DNA from: Brevundimonas sp. 357
Lineage (GTDB): Bacteria > Pseudomonadota > Alphaproteobacteria > Caulobacterales > Caulobacteraceae
Direction of reading: 5' to 3'
DNA length: 64,000 nt
Assembly: GCF_003938605.1 (NCBI RefSeq)
Contig: NZ_RHWX01000009.1
Span: 62,001-126,000, forward strand
Position 1 is the first letter of the stretch. The number at the start of each line of letters is the position of its first letter. Shown piece by piece: positions 19,650 to 31,246 of the stretch. Both the position numbers and the translations under genes were made by a program. The notes beneath the pieces are model-generated. The model had not been told where the DNA came from. It ran no database searches and saw only the letters and a list, made by a program, of their open reading frames with translations.

Positions 19650-22295
19650 TCAGCCCTTCAGCGCGGCGCGGATGGCGTTCAGGCCGTCCTCGGCCTTCGA
19701 TCCGTCCGGAGCGCCGCCCTGGGCGAAGTCGGGCTTGCCGCCTGCGCCCTTGCCGCCCATGGCGATGACGGCGTCGCGGGCCAGGTCGGCCGCATTGACC
19801 TTGCCCGCCATGTCCGGCGTGGCGGCGACCGTGATGGCCGCCTTGCCGTCGGTGACGCCGACCAGGGCGACGACGCCCGAGCCGATCTGTTTCTTGAAGT
19901 CCTCGGCCACGCCGCGCAGGCCCTTGCCGTCCACGCCGTCCAGGACGCGGGCCATCAGCTTGATCCCGCCGATCTCTTCGGGGGCCGCATTGGCGCCCGC
20001 GCCGCCGCCCAGGGCCAGCTGCTTCTTCAGGTCGGCGACCTGCTTCTCCAGCGTCTTGACCGAGGCCTGAAGCCCCTCGACGCGGGCCGGAACCTCGGCG
20101 GGCTGGATCTTGAAGCCCTGGGCCAGATGGCGGGCGACATTGGCCTGATCCAGCAGGAAGCGGCGGGCCGCCTCGCCGGTCAGGGCCTCGACGCGGCGCA
20201 CGCCGGCGGCTACGCCGCCCTCGGACACGATCTTGAACAGGGCGATGTCGCCGGTGCGGAAGACGTGGGTGCCGCCGCACAGTTCAACCGAATAGGCGCC
20301 CGGACCCGACAGGGCGCGGCCGATGGTCAGGACGCGGACCTCGTCGCCGTACTTCTCGCCGAACAGGGCCACGGCGCCCGCCGCGATGGCGGCGTCGGGC
20401 GTCATCAGTTCGGTCGTGACCGGGACGTTCTGGCGGATGACGGCGTTCACCTCGTCCTCGACGCGGGCGATCTCCTCGTCCGTCATCGGGGCGTTGTGGC
20501 TGAAGTCGAAGCGCATGCGCTCAGCGTCGACCATCTGGCCCTTCTGGGCGACGTGAGCGCCCAGCACGTTCTTGACGGCGGCGTGGAACAGGTGGGCCGC
20601 CGAGTGGTTGGCGCGGGTGGTCGGACGCGAGCCTTCCTCGACCGTGGCGGTCACGACCGCGCCGGTCGCCAGCGCGCCTTTGGTCACTTCCAGCGTGTGA
20701 ACGTGCAGGTCGCCGCCGTGCTTCTTGGTGTCCAGGACGCGGCCTTCGCCGCCGCTCCAGACGAAGGCGCCCTTGTCGCCCGCCTGACCGCCGCCTTCGC
20801 CGTAGAAGGGGGTCTTGTCCAGCAGCACCTCGACCGTCTCTCCGGTCGCGGCGGACGCAGCTTCCGCGCCGTCCTTGACGATGGCGATGACCTTGCCCTC
20901 GCCGGTTTCGGACTCATAGCCGGTGAATTCCGTGCCGCCGTGCTGGTCGCGCAGGGCCAGCCAGGCGCCGGCCGAGGCCGTCTGGCCCGAGCCCTTCCAG
21001 TGCTCGCGCGAGCGGTCGCGCTGTTCGGCCATGGCGGATTCGAAGCCGTCGACGTTGACGCTGAAGCCGCGACGGCGGGCCTCGTCCTGCGTCAGATCCA
21101 GCGGGAAGCCGTAGGTGTCGTACAGGGTGAAGGCCGTCTGGCCGTCCAGCATGTCGCCGGCCTTGAAGTCGCTGGTCGCCTGATCGAACAGATTCATGCC
21201 GCGACCGAGCGTGGTGCGGAAGCGGATCTCTTCCTGCTTCAGCGTGTCCTCGATGAAGGCCTGGGCGCGGCCCAGTTCCGGATAGGCCTCGCCCATCTCC
21301 TGAACCAGGGTCGGCACCAGGCGGTGCATCAGCGGATCGGCGGCGCCCAGCAGGTGGGCGTGGCGCATGGCGCGGCGCATGATGCGGCGCAGGACATAGC
21401 CCCGGCCCTCGTTCGACGGGGTCACGCCGTCGGCGATCAGGAAGGCGGTCGAACGCAGGTGGTCGGCGATGACCCGGTGCGACGGGGCGCGCTCGCCCTC
21501 GGCCTTGGTGTGGGTCAGCTCTTCCGAGGCCGCTATCAGATTACGGAACAGGTCCACTTCATAGTTGGAGTGGACGCCCTGGAGCACGGCGGCGATGCGC
21601 TCCAGACCCATGCCGGTGTCGACCGACTTCTTGGGCAGTTCGCGAACGATCTCGTCGTTCTCCTTCTCGAACTGCATGAAGACGTTGTTCCAGATCTCGA
21701 CGAAGCGGTCGCCGTCCTCGTCCGGCGAACCGGGAGGGCCGCCGAAGATGTGGTCGCCGTGGTCGTAGAAGATTTCCGTGCACGGGCCGCTCGGCCCGCT
21801 GTCGCCCATGGCCCAGAAGTTGTCGGCGGTGGGGATGCGGATGATCTTGTCGTCCGAGAAGCCGGTGATCTTCTTCCAGATGTCGAAGGCTTCATCGTCG
21901 GTGTGATAGACGGTGACCAGCAGGCGCTTGGGATCGAGGCCGAACTCCTTGGTCAGCAGGGTCCAGGCGCGCTCGATGGCGTGGTCCTTGAAGTAGTCGC
22001 CGAACGAGAAATTGCCCAGCATTTCAAAGAAGGTGTGGTGACGCGCGGTGTAGCCGACATTGTCCAGGTCGTTGTGCTTCCCGCCGGCGCGGACGCATTT
22101 CTGCGAACTGGTGGCGCGGTTGTAGGGCGGGACGGCTGCGCCGGTGAAATAGTCCTTGAACGGCACCATGCCCGCGTTGACGAACAGCAGGGTCGGGTCG
22201 TTCTGCGGCACGAGCGGAGCCGACTGCACCTTCTCGTGGCCGTCGGCGGCGAAGTAGTCGAGGAAGGTGGAACGGATCTGCTTCAGGCTGGTCAT
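19650..22295 (-). CDS. alaS: Alanine--tRNA ligase
   Basis: 881 residues, normal length. It charges tRNA-Ala with alanine and hydrolyses mischarged serine and glycine. The class II aminoacylation domain begins [30 protein letters not shown]; the editing domain shows [17 protein letters not shown] (two zinc-binding histidines) and CGGTHV; the C-terminal C-Ala domain ends in a glycine-rich segment with [23 protein letters not shown]. About 131 bases separate its start from the upstream rraA-like gene and should hold its promoter. Two genes for tRNA-Ala(GGC) lie at 57.7-57.9 kb. Confidence 0.98.
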   Translation of the reverse strand: MTSLKQIRSTFLDYFAADGHEKVQSAPLVPQNDPTLLFVNAGMVPFKDYFTGAAVPPYNRATSSQKCVRAGGKHNDLDNVGYTARHHTFFEMLGNFSFGDYFKDHAIERAWTLLTKEFGLDPKRLLVTVYHTDDEAFDIWKKITGFSDDKIIRIPTADNFWAMGDSGPSGPCTEIFYDHGDHIFGGPPGSPDEDGDRFVEIWNNVFMQFEKENDEIVRELPKKSVDTGMGLERIAAVLQGVHSNYEVDLFRNLIAASEELTHTKAEGERAPSHRVIADHLRSTAFLIADGVTPSNEGRGYVLRRIMRRAMRHAHLLGAADPLMHRLVPTLVQEMGEAYPELGRAQAFIEDTLKQEEIRFRTTLGRGMNLFDQATSDFKAGDMLDGQTAFTLYDTYGFPLDLTQDEARRRGFSVNVDGFESAMAEQRDRSREHWKGSGQTASAGAWLALRDQHGGTEFTGYESETGEGKVIAIVKDGAEAASAATGETVEVLLDKTPFYGEGGGQAGDKGAFVWSGGEGRVLDTKKHGGDLHVHTLEVTKGALATGAVVTATVEEGSRPTTRANHSAAHLFHAAVKNVLGAHVAQKGQMVDAERMRFDFSHNAPMTDEEIARVEDEVNAVIRQNVPVTTELMTPDAAIAAGAVALFGEKYGDEVRVLTIGRALSGPGAYSVELCGGTHVFRTGDIALFKIVSEGGVAAGVRRVEALTGEAARRFLLDQANVARHLAQGFKIQPAEVPARVEGLQASVKTLEKQVADLKKQLALGGGAGANAAPEEIGGIKLMARVLDGVDGKGLRGVAEDFKKQIGSGVVALVGVTDGKAAITVAATPDMAGKVNAADLARDAVIAMGGKGAGGKPDFAQGGAPDGSKAEDGLNAIRAALKG

Positions 22296-22426
22296 GGGCG
22301 TATCGCTCTGGAACTCGGGCGCGCGGGAGGAATGTCGGAACCGGCGTCATATAGGGATTTTGCGCCGAACGCATCACTGGCGCGTGATCCTGCGGGCGCG
22401 GCCGTGTTTTTACGCTCGGGGACGCT

Positions 22427-22912
22427 CTAATCGTGCAGGCGACGCGGCGAGACGATCAGGCCGTCCGCGTCGGCGTAGAGCCAGTCGCCCGGTGTGAAGA
22501 TGACGCCGCCGAAGGCGGTGGGAATGTCGATCTCGCCGATGGCGTCGCGATCGGCGCGCAGGGGGATGGTTCCCAGGGCTTTGACGCCGACGTTCATGGT
22601 GTTGATGACGGCTGTGTCGCGCACGGCGCCGTGGACGACGATCCCGGCCCAGCCGTTGTCGATGGCCAGTTTGGCCAGATTGTCGCCGACCAGGGCGCGC
22701 TTCAGCGAACCGCCGCCGTTGACCACCAGAACGGCTCCTTCACCGGGGCGCTCCAGCGTCTGGCGGACCAGGGCGTTGTCATCCAGCACGCTGAGGGTGC
22801 GGACCGGGCCGTGGAAGGCCGTGACCTGGCCGAAGCTGCGGAAAGGCGTCTGGCAGACCTTCACCACGTCGGGATGGGCGTCGCACAGGTCGGCGGTAGC
22901 GATGGCGGTCAT
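22427..22912 (-). CDS. rraA: RraA-family protein (regulator of RNase E activity A / HMG aldolase-like)
   Basis: 161 residues from the ATG at 22912, the same length as E. coli RraA; a longer frame from 23011 lacks support. It contains TADLCDAHPDVVKVC at the N-terminus, VNGGGSLKRALVGDNLAKLAIDNGWAGIVVHGAVRDT in the centre and PGDWLYADADGLIVSP at the end, all typical. The G-D-N...R(D) residues that bind the metal and pyruvate moiety in the aldolase branch are conserved, so the protein could be a 4-hydroxy-4-methyl-2-oxoglutarate aldolase-type enzyme instead of, or as well as, an RNase E inhibitor. It lies upstream of alaS. Confidence 0.88.
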   Translation of the reverse strand: MTAIATADLCDAHPDVVKVCQTPFRSFGQVTAFHGPVRTLSVLDDNALVRQTLERPGEGAVLVVNGGGSLKRALVGDNLAKLAIDNGWAGIVVHGAVRDTAVINTMNVGVKALGTIPLRADRDAIGEIDIPTAFGGVIFTPGDWLYADADGLIVSPRRLHD

Positions 22913-23011
22913 GGGGAGGCTCCGTTGGGGCGCGGGGACTCTGCCCGTAGGCGCCGAAGGGAAACAAGGCCGTTGCACTGAGAAAGGCGTTTGACGGGCG
23001 TATCTCAACAT

Positions 23012-23043
23012 CCGCTCATCCCGGCCTCCGCCGGGATGAGCGG
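23012..23043. repeat. REP-like palindrome, variant C
   Basis: CCGCTCATCCCGGC and GCCGGGATGAGCGG are exact complements around CTCC. Similar TCATCCCGGC/GCCGGGATGA pieces occur near 19440-19553, 26195 and 26390. It lies in the 397-base gap between recA and the rraA-like gene, where I see no gene. Confidence 0.8.
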
Positions 23044-23055
23044 TAGAGGGGCGGG

Positions 23056-23092
23056 GAAAAAAGAGGCCCGCCCGACGCAGGTCGGGCGGGCC
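23056..23092 (-). terminator. Rho-independent terminator of recA
   Basis: On the minus strand GGCCCGCCCGAC, loop CTGC, GTCGGGCGGGCC (23092-23065) is followed by TCTTTTTTCC. It lies about 220 bases beyond the recA stop, after the REP-like pair. Confidence 0.88.
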
Positions 23093-23183
23093 GGTCTCCG
23101 TCCGACCGGCCCCGCGGGGTCGGTAGGCGGGTCGCGAGGCGGCGAACGGAGAAGCCCTGGCCGTCAGGGGGCCCCTTGCCTCC

Positions 23184-23295
23184 CGCCGTCATCCTCGGGC
23201 TTGACCCGAGGATCGGATCGTCAGCGCGATCACGGCTGGAAAGGAAGAGGACGCTGCCTGGCTGGATCCTCGGGTCAAGCCCGAGGATGACGGCG
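23184..23295. repeat. Pair of REP-like palindromes in inverted orientation, family A
   Basis: CGCCGTCATCCTCGGGC...CCCGAGGATCGG at 23184-23216 and the reverse complement CTGGATCCTCGGG...GGATGACGGCG at 23262-23295. The layout matches 18636-18746 closely, including spacer length. It sits directly after the recA stop. Confidence 0.9.
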
Positions 23296-23309
23296 TTGGG
23301 GGTGGCGGA

Positions 23310-24389
23310 TCAGCCCTCCATATCCTGACCTTCGTCCGGCTCGGGCGCGCCCAGCATGTCGTCGGCGATCTTGGCCGTCGACTGGCGCACGGCCTTCTCG
23401 ATGGCGAGGGCCATGTCGGGGTTGTTCTTGAGGAACTCCTTGGCGTTCTCGCGGCCCTGGCCGATGCGGGTGGAGTCGTAGGAGAACCACGAACCCGACT
23501 TCTCGATGATGTTGGCCTTGACCCCCAGGTCGATGATCTCGCCGATCTTGGAGATGCCTTCGCCGTACATGATGTCGAAGATGACCTCGCGGAACGGCGG
23601 GGCGACCTTGTTCTTGACCACCTTGACGCGGGTGGTGTTGCCGACGACCTCGTCGCGGTTCTTGATCGCGCCGGTGCGGCGGATGTCGAGGCGCACCGAG
23701 GCGTAGAACTTCAGCGCATTGCCGCCCGTCGTCGTTTCCGGCGAGCCGTACATGACGCCGATCTTGTGACGGATCTGGTTGATGAACAGGACGATGCACT
23801 TCGACTTGGAGATCGAGGCCGTTAGCTTGCGCAGGGCCTGCGACATCAGGCGGGCCTGAAGGCCGGGCAGGCTGTCGCCCATCTCGCCCTCGATCTCAGC
23901 GCGGGGCGTCAGGGCGGCGACGGAGTCGACCACCACGATGTCCACGGCGCCCGAGCGCACCAGGGTGTCGACGATCTCCAGCGCCTGCTCGCCCGCGTCG
24001 GGCTGCGACACCAGCAGGTCGTCGAGGTTCACGCCCAGCTTCTGGGCGTAGACCGGATCCAGCGCGTGTTCGGCGTCGACGAAGGCGGCCACGCCGCCCT
24101 TCTTCTGGACCTCGGCCACGGTGTGCAGGGCCAGGGTCGTCTTGCCCGAGGATTCGGGGCCGAACACCTCGATCACCCGGCCGACCGGCAGACCGCCGAT
24201 GCCGAGCGCCATGTCGAGACCCAGAGAGCCGGTCGAGACGCTCTCGATCTCGGCCACCTGTCCCGCCTTGCCCAGTTTCATGACCGAGCCCTTGCCGAAG
24301 GCGCGATCGATCTGTGCGATCGCCGCCTCAAGAGCGCGTTGTTTGTCGCCGTCTTCTTTACCCACGAGCTTCAGTGCCGCCTGTGACAT
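23310..24389 (-). CDS. recA: Recombinase RecA
   Basis: 359 residues from the ATG at 24389, which follows GGGAGAG; an upstream in-frame extension is rejected. RecA forms ATP-dependent filaments on single-stranded DNA for homologous recombination and activates LexA self-cleavage. Visible landmarks are Walker A GPESSGKT, the second nucleotide motif [28 protein letters not shown] (Walker B), the L2 region [29 protein letters not shown] and [10 protein letters not shown]. The C-terminal tail is acidic ([13 protein letters not shown]), as is usual. Two LexA boxes overlap its promoter region. Confidence 0.98.
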   Translation of the reverse strand: MSQAALKLVGKEDGDKQRALEAAIAQIDRAFGKGSVMKLGKAGQVAEIESVSTGSLGLDMALGIGGLPVGRVIEVFGPESSGKTTLALHTVAEVQKKGGVAAFVDAEHALDPVYAQKLGVNLDDLLVSQPDAGEQALEIVDTLVRSGAVDIVVVDSVAALTPRAEIEGEMGDSLPGLQARLMSQALRKLTASISKSKCIVLFINQIRHKIGVMYGSPETTTGGNALKFYASVRLDIRRTGAIKNRDEVVGNTTRVKVVKNKVAPPFREVIFDIMYGEGISKIGEIIDLGVKANIIEKSGSWFSYDSTRIGQGRENAKEFLKNNPDMALAIEKAVRQSTAKIADDMLGAPEPDEGQDMEG

Positions 24390-24467
24390 TGGTTTTCTCT
24401 CCCTTGCCATGATTCCCATCTGACTTCGGGAGAGACCCGCCACGGACCCGCTCCCTCGTTGAGCCGG

Positions 24468-24497
24468 ACTATGGACATGGTTTGTTCTTGTTCGCAA
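24468..24497 (-). promoter_or_regulatory. Candidate recA promoter
   Basis: On the minus strand TTGCGA (24497-24492) is followed after 18 bases by CATAGT (24473-24468). The -35 lies inside a LexA box, as expected for repression by occlusion. The match to consensus is moderate. Confidence 0.45.
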
Positions 24498-24504
24498 GAT
24501 GTTC
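24490..24504. promoter_or_regulatory. LexA (SOS) box, alphaproteobacterial type
   Basis: GTTC-GCAAGAT-GTTC fits exactly the GTTC-N7-GTTC operator known for LexA of alphaproteobacteria such as Caulobacter. It overlaps the candidate recA -35 box. Confidence 0.9.
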
Positions 24505-24508
24505 TCGT

Positions 24509-24523
24509 GAACTGAACGAGAAC
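24509..24523. promoter_or_regulatory. Second LexA (SOS) box, opposite orientation
   Basis: GAAC-TGAACGA-GAAC is the reverse-strand form of GTTC-N7-GTTC. It starts four bases after the first box, so the two half-sites pairs point toward each other between recA and the divergent GNAT-nitrilase gene. Confidence 0.85.
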
Positions 24524-24611
24524 AAGTCTGTGCGATGCGACCGAAATTGACGCATTAGCTCTTTTGTCGGCCGAATTGATCCAACAGCCAAGCTCGCGCG
24601 TTAGGCAGGGC

Positions 24612-26183
<1,572 letters not shown>

Positions 26184-26233
26184 ACTTACTCCCGCTCATC
26201 CCGGCGGAGGAGGGGCCTACGCCCAATAAGTTT

Positions 26234-26354
26234 CGTCATTCTCGGGCTTGTCCCGAGAATCCATAAACGCAGGGCTTTGGCGTGAAGGCGCGGCGTCTTG
26301 TCTTACAGATGGCGGCGGTTATGGATCCCCGGCACAAGGCCGGGGATGACGGCG
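26234..26354. repeat. Bipartite palindromic element left of the CaiB-family gene
   Basis: Part 1 is CGTCATTCTCGGGCTTG...CCCGAGAATCCATAAAC (26234-26268). Part 2 is TTATGGATCCCCGGC...GCCGGGGATGACGGCG (26319-26354). Each part is a hairpin. The same two parts occur in reverse-complement order on the other side of the gene at 27597-27716. Further TCATCCCGGC and CCGGCGTCCGCCGGGG palindromes occupy 26195-26215 and 26387-26410. Confidence 0.88.
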
Positions 26355-26414
26355 ATGGGGGCGGGGCGTTGAGGCCAAAGCGCTGGGCCCCGGCGTCCGC
26401 CGGGGTGAGCGGAC

Positions 26415-27473
26415 TTATGAGGGCCGCTTCGCCGGGCTGTCCCGGAACCTCGGCGCGGGGGCGGGCTGCACCACGCCCTGCGCGGTGACGAAGGCGTCGC
26501 GGGCGCGGTTGTGCGGGTGGTCGGGCGCCTCGGTCATGGACAGGACGGGGGCGACGCAGGCGGCTTGGGCGTCGGGATCATTGCACCAGTCGTCGCGGGT
26601 GCGGGTGCGGAAGACGGCGGCCAGCTTGTCCTTCAGCATGGGCCATTGGGCCGGGTCGAAGGGCATGGCGAAGTCGGGATCGCCGCCCAGCCCCGTCAGC
26701 CGCATCAGGGCGATGTAGAAGGCCGGTTCGATGGCGCCGACGGCGACGTATTTGCCGTCCGACGTCTCATAGACCTCGTAAAACGGCGCGCCGGTGTCGA
26801 GCAGGTTGACGCCGCGCTCGTCGCGCCACGCCAGGCTGGGCGGCAGGGGCGCGGGCAGATTCTGGCGGAAGCCCCAGATCATGCTCATCAGCAGGGATGA
26901 GCCGTCGGTCATGGCGCAGTCGATCACGTCGCCGCGTCCGGTGCGCTGGGCCTTCAGCAGACCGGCGACCATGCCGAAGGCCAGCAGCATGCCCCCGCCG
27001 CCGAAGTCGCCGACCATGTTGATCGGCGGGGTCGGCTTCTGGCCCGCCCGGCCGAAGGCGTGCAGCGCGCCCGAGACGGCGATGTAGTCGATGTCGTGGC
27101 CCGGCGCCGGGGCCAGCGGCCCGTCCTGACCCCAGCCGGTCATGCGGCCGTAGACGAGGCGCGGATTGTCGGCCAGCAGCGCATCGGGGCCGAGACCGAG
27201 ACGCTCCATCACGCCGGGCCGAAAGCCCTCGATCAGGCCGTCGGCGGCGCCGGCCAGATCGCGGATCAGGGCGGCGCCTTCGGGCGTCTTCAGGTCGGCC
27301 TCGACCAGACGGGCGCGGCTGCGGTTCAGGGGATCGCGCAGGTCGGGCGCGGCGCCGGGACGGTGGACCAGCACCACCTCCGCCCCGTGATCGGCCAGCA
27401 TCATGCCGCAGAAGGGGGCGGGGCCGATGCCGCCGATTTCGATGATGGTCAGGCCGTCGAGAGTTCCGCTCAT
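26415..27473 (-). CDS. CaiB/BaiF CoA-transferase family protein (alpha-methylacyl-CoA racemase-like)
   Basis: 352 residues from the ATG at 27473. The start MSGTLDGLTIIEIGGIGPAPFCGMMLADHGAEVVLVHRP, the central RLVYGRMTGWGQDGPLAPAPGHDIDYIAVSGALHAFG with the conserved aspartate, and GDFGGGGMLLAFGMVAGLL are typical of the alpha-methylacyl-CoA racemase branch, which epimerises 2-methyl-branched acyl-CoAs; other branch members transfer CoA between acids. The C-terminus is short and ends RFRDSPAKRPS. The gene stands alone, flanked on both sides by bipartite palindromic elements in inverted orientation, so it has no operon partner. Confidence 0.9.
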   Translation of the reverse strand: MSGTLDGLTIIEIGGIGPAPFCGMMLADHGAEVVLVHRPGAAPDLRDPLNRSRARLVEADLKTPEGAALIRDLAGAADGLIEGFRPGVMERLGLGPDALLADNPRLVYGRMTGWGQDGPLAPAPGHDIDYIAVSGALHAFGRAGQKPTPPINMVGDFGGGGMLLAFGMVAGLLKAQRTGRGDVIDCAMTDGSSLLMSMIWGFRQNLPAPLPPSLAWRDERGVNLLDTGAPFYEVYETSDGKYVAVGAIEPAFYIALMRLTGLGGDPDFAMPFDPAQWPMLKDKLAAVFRTRTRDDWCNDPDAQAACVAPVLSMTEAPDHPHNRARDAFVTAQGVVQPAPAPRFRDSPAKRPS

Positions 27474-27596
27474 GCCCGCCACTGAAGCCGAGGCGGGCGG
27501 CCCCGTCCAGCTTGCGCTGTGCGGGACCGCCTCTTCGGGGAGAGCTTTAATCCTGATGCCCCCTGGATAGGCAGGGAGCCATCTCTTTCTCCCTCT

Positions 27597-27716
27597 GCCG
27601 TCATCCCCGGCCTTGTGCCGGGGATCCATAACCTCGACGCCGGCCGGACAAGGCGTTGAGCCTCGATCTCGCAGGGGCGCGTTTATGGATTCTCGGGACA
27701 AGCCCGAGAATGACGG
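27597..27716. repeat. Bipartite palindromic element right of the CaiB-family gene
   Basis: Part 1 is TGCCGTCATCCCCGGCC...GCCGGGGATCCATAA (27597-27632). Part 2 is GTTTATGGATTCTCGGG...CCCGAGAATGACGG (27681-27716). Read on the other strand, order and sequence of the two hairpins equal those at 26234-26354, with nearly equal spacing, although the spacer bases differ. It separates the CaiB-family gene from the end of acs. Confidence 0.88.
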
Positions 27717-27744
27717 AAGGAAGAAGCGGAGCGGATTTGGATGT

Positions 27745-29682
27745 CTAGGCCGCCCGGTTCTTCACCAGATCGTCCACCACCGATGGATCGGCCAGCGTCG
27801 AGGTGTCGCCCAGGGCGCCCAGTTCGTTCTCGGCGATCTTGCGCAGGATACGTCGCATGATCTTGCCCGAGCGGGTCTTGGGCAGGCCCGGCGCCCACTG
27901 GATCACGTCGGGGGCGGCGATGGGGCCGATCTCCTCGCGGACCTGGGCGACCAAGGCCTTGCGCAGGTCTTCGCTGGCCTCGACCCCCTTGTTCAGGGTG
28001 ACATAGGCGTAGATGCCCTGGCCCTTGATGTCGTGGGGGAAGCCGACGACGGCGGCCTCGGCCACGTCGTCGTGCAGGACCAGGGCGCTCTCGACCTCGG
28101 CCGTGCCCATGCGGTGGCCCGAGACGTTGATGACGTCATCGACCCGGCCGGTGATCCAGTAGTAGCCGTCCGCATCGCGGCGGCAGCCGTCGCCGGTGAA
28201 ATACTTGCCCGGATAGGTCGAGAAATAGGTGTCGAAGAAGCGCTGGTCGTCGCCATAGACCGTCCGCATCTGGCCCGGCCAGCTGTCGGTGATGCACAGA
28301 TTGCCCTCGGTCGCGCCGTTCAGCACGCCGCCCTCGGCGTCCACGATTTCAAGCTCGACGCCGGGCAGAGGCTTCGTAGCCGAGCCGGGCTTCAGGTCCG
28401 TGGCGCCGGGCAGGGGCGAGATCAGGGCTCCGCCCGTCTCGGTCTGCCACCAGGTGTCGACGATGGGCAGGCGGCTCTCGCCGACCACCTCATGATACCA
28501 GCGCCAGGCCTCGGGGTTGATCGGCTCGCCGACGGTGCCCAGCAGGCGCAGCGACTTGCGGCTGGACGCCTTCACCGGGGCGTCGCCCTCGCGCATCAGG
28601 GCGCGCAGGGCCGTGGGGGCGGTGTAGAAGATGTTGACCTGATGCTTGTCCACCACCTCCCAGAAACGGCTGACGCTCGGATAGTTGGGCACGCCCTCGA
28701 ACATCAGACTGGTCGCCGCATTGGCCAGGGCGCCGTAGACCACATAGGTGTGGCCCGTGACCCAGCCCACGTCGGCGGTGCACCAGAAGACCTCGCCGGG
28801 GCGATAGTCGAACACCAGCTCATGCGTATAGCTGGCCCAGAACAGATAGCCGCCGGTGGTGTGCAGCACGCCCTTGGGTTTTCCGGTCGAGCCCGAGGTG
28901 TAGAGGATGAACAGCGGGTCTTCGGCGTTCATCGGCTCGGGCGCGCAGTCGGGCGAGGCCTTGTCCGCCTCGACGCCCCAGTCCAGGTCGCGGCCGGCGA
29001 CGAAGGGCACGTCGGCGCCGGTATGGCGCAGGACGACGACGGTCTTCACGCCCGCGACCTTCTCCAGCGCCTTGTCGACATTGGCCTTCAGCGGCACGCG
29101 CTTGCCGGCGCGGCAGCCCTCGTCGGCGGTGATGACGAAGGTGGATTCGCAGTCCTCGATCCGTCCGGCGATGCTGTCGGGCGAGAAGCCGCCGAAGATG
29201 ACTGAATGCACGGCGCCGATGCGGGCGCAGGCCAGCATGGCGTAGGCGGCTTCCGGGATCATCGGCAGATAGATGGTGACGCGGTCGCCCTTCTGGACGC
29301 CGTTGGCCTTCAGCACGTTCGCCAGGCGGCAGACGCGTTCGTGAAGCTGGCCGAAGGTGACGGTTTCGCTGTCGGTCGGCTCGTCGCCTTCCCACAGGAT
29401 GGCGACCTCGTCTTTGCGGGCGGGCAGGTGGCGGTCGATGCAGTTGACCGAGGCGTTCAGCACCCCGTCCTCGAACCAGCGGATGCGGAAGTCGACCTTG
29501 TTGAAGGAGACGTCCTTGATCTTGGTCGGGAAGGTCATCCAGTCGAGACGTTCGGCCTGTTCGGCCCAGAAGGCCTCGGGGGTCTCGCGCGCCTGCATCC
29601 GGGCCGCTTCATAGCCTGCGCGGTCCATGTGGGCGCGGGCGGCCAGTTCGGCGGGAACGGGATAGATTTCCGGATCAGACAC
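27745..29682 (-). CDS. acs: Acetate--CoA ligase (acetyl-CoA synthetase)
   Basis: 645 residues. It activates acetate with ATP and CoA to acetyl-CoA through an acetyl-adenylate. The adenylate-forming motif is [12 protein letters not shown]; other landmarks are WWQTETGG, the [18 protein letters not shown] hinge region, and [11 protein letters not shown], whose lysine is the residue acetylated and reactivated by sirtuins in other bacteria. The stop is in the usual place and the length is normal. It starts 32 bases downstream of the DcaP-like porin gene on the same strand, so one transcript is likely. The adjacent CrbR and CrbS homologues are known regulators of acs in Vibrio and Pseudomonas. Confidence 0.98.
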   Translation of the reverse strand: MSDPEIYPVPAELAARAHMDRAGYEAARMQARETPEAFWAEQAERLDWMTFPTKIKDVSFNKVDFRIRWFEDGVLNASVNCIDRHLPARKDEVAILWEGDEPTDSETVTFGQLHERVCRLANVLKANGVQKGDRVTIYLPMIPEAAYAMLACARIGAVHSVIFGGFSPDSIAGRIEDCESTFVITADEGCRAGKRVPLKANVDKALEKVAGVKTVVVLRHTGADVPFVAGRDLDWGVEADKASPDCAPEPMNAEDPLFILYTSGSTGKPKGVLHTTGGYLFWASYTHELVFDYRPGEVFWCTADVGWVTGHTYVVYGALANAATSLMFEGVPNYPSVSRFWEVVDKHQVNIFYTAPTALRALMREGDAPVKASSRKSLRLLGTVGEPINPEAWRWYHEVVGESRLPIVDTWWQTETGGALISPLPGATDLKPGSATKPLPGVELEIVDAEGGVLNGATEGNLCITDSWPGQMRTVYGDDQRFFDTYFSTYPGKYFTGDGCRRDADGYYWITGRVDDVINVSGHRMGTAEVESALVLHDDVAEAAVVGFPHDIKGQGIYAYVTLNKGVEASEDLRKALVAQVREEIGPIAAPDVIQWAPGLPKTRSGKIMRRILRKIAENELGALGDTSTLADPSVVDDLVKNRAA

Positions 29683-29714
29683 GCGATTTCCTCCAGGGTC
29701 TTTTTTCGTCGGCC

Positions 29715-31064
29715 TTAGAAGCCGTATTTGGCGAACAGGATCAGACGGGTCATGTCGCCGTCCAGTCCTGACTCCAGTTTGCGATCAGCGAACATCACCT
29801 CGGCGCCGACATCAAACGCCGTGACCGGAGACCAGATCAGATTGGCGTGAAGGCTCTGGGCCGAGCGGTTGACGCCTGTGCCGGTCAGGGCCGTGTCGTT
29901 GTCCACCTTCTGCGTCGACCAGATCAGGCTGGAGCGCCAGCCGGGCGCCCAGACGTGGCGATAGGCGGCGAAGCCCGCGACCACGCCGATGGCCTCCAGA
30001 TCGCCCGAGGCGTCCAGCACCGCGTCGTTGGAGAAGTTCAGCCCGACATAGCGGCCGATGCCTTCGCCGCCCGTCAGCATCAGGCGAATGTCGTCCTGCG
30101 CCCCGACCTTGAACTTGGCCGAGGCCGACAGGCCCCAGCCGGTGGCGGTGGAATCGATGTTGGTCGCCGGGCTCTGATACTTCAGCTGGCGCACCAGGCC
30201 GGATAGCTGAACGTCGCCCCACGGGCGGCTCAGCGCATAGCGGGCGGTCAGGTCGGGCAGGCTGTTGTCGTCGGCCACGATGCGGGCGCCGCCGCCGAAG
30301 GGGGTGATGGTGGTCTCGGGGTTCTCCAGCGCGATGGAGAAGGGGCCGCGCGTGTAGCGGACCTGGGCCTGACGGGCGAAGACCGTGCCCTCGGCCGCGC
30401 CGACGAAGTCCGCCGATTCCGGCAGGACGGCGGTGTTCTGGAAGTTGGTCCACTCCTGACCGATCAGCCAGTTGTCGATGGTGACGAAGGCGCGGCGCAG
30501 GGCGGGGTTCGAGCCGCTGGTCGTGCGCTGGTCGCCCGAGCCGGGCAGGGTCTGGAAGTCCATCTCCAGCCGCGTGCCGATCTTGTGTCCGGACACGACG
30601 CCGTCGGTGGTCAGCCAGAAGCGGGTCTGGCGGGCGTTGAAGTCGGTGGCGACGTCCTCGTCCGCACCGCCGACCGGGATGGAGCCGGGCAGGTGGTAGT
30701 CCCGCAGGGCGTCGCCGTTGGCCGGGTCGCCGCCGGAATAGCTGGACGCCATGGCGTCGACCTTGATGAAGCCGCCGAACTTCACCGTGTGGTCGCCGAT
30801 GCGGAAGCCGTCCGAAGGCGCCGCCGGGGCGGAGACCGGCGTCGGCGCAGGCGCCGGCCGCGTCTCCAGGCGGATGATGTCCTGCGCCTGCGACGCCTGC
30901 TGCGTTCGAGCGGCGACGACTTCGGATTTCAGGCTGTTCAGCTCGGCTTCGAGCTGGGCGATACGGGCTTCCAGTGCGGCGCTGGCGTCTTGAGCCAGTG
31001 CGGCGCCGGGCGCGAGCAGCAGCGCGGCCGCAGCCACGCCGCCGAACAAACGGCAGCTTCCCAT
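29715..31064 (-). CDS. DcaP-like trimeric outer-membrane porin
   Basis: 449 residues from the ATG at 31064, with GGGAGG eleven bases upstream. A cleavable signal ([22 protein letters not shown]) is followed by a coiled coil ([20 protein letters not shown]), a Pro/Ala linker, and a beta-barrel beginning [14 protein letters not shown] and ending with the terminal phenylalanine of outer-membrane proteins (LFAKYGF). The N-terminal coiled coil plus DcaP-type barrel start is characteristic of porins for dicarboxylates or other small anions. Being immediately upstream of acs it may bring acetate or related acids into the periplasm. Earlier in-frame starts lie across the divergent promoter region and are rejected. 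Confidence 0.88.
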   Translation of the reverse strand: MGSCRLFGGVAAAALLLAPGAALAQDASAALEARIAQLEAELNSLKSEVVAARTQQASQAQDIIRLETRPAPAPTPVSAPAAPSDGFRIGDHTVKFGGFIKVDAMASSYSGGDPANGDALRDYHLPGSIPVGGADEDVATDFNARQTRFWLTTDGVVSGHKIGTRLEMDFQTLPGSGDQRTTSGSNPALRRAFVTIDNWLIGQEWTNFQNTAVLPESADFVGAAEGTVFARQAQVRYTRGPFSIALENPETTITPFGGGARIVADDNSLPDLTARYALSRPWGDVQLSGLVRQLKYQSPATNIDSTATGWGLSASAKFKVGAQDDIRLMLTGGEGIGRYVGLNFSNDAVLDASGDLEAIGVVAGFAAYRHVWAPGWRSSLIWSTQKVDNDTALTGTGVNRSAQSLHANLIWSPVTAFDVGAEVMFADRKLESGLDGDMTRLILFAKYGF

Positions 31065-31167
31065 GCGTGGTCCTCCCAGACCGTTGTTCCGGACCCGTCT
31101 GTCGCAGGCCTCAGGACGGCAGCATTCCGCGCGCTCCGGGTTTGCGGCCATTAGCCATTCGTCTAGT

Positions 31168-31181
31168 TTCGACCAAAGTCG
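31168..31181. promoter_or_regulatory. Shared near-palindrome, candidate CrbR site (porin-acs / crbR side)
   Basis: On the minus strand it reads CGACTTTGGTCGAA. It lies 104 bases upstream of the porin start and 66 bases upstream of the crbR start, in the divergent region. Thirteen of fourteen positions equal the motif at 37376-37389 upstream of the MHS transporter. Assignment to CrbR is inference from gene context. Confidence 0.5.
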
Positions 31182-31246
31182 AGGCGCGGCATGGTGTCGT
31201 CGCGACGCGGCCGACGAAACAAGAACCGCGCGTGGGAAGGACACTC

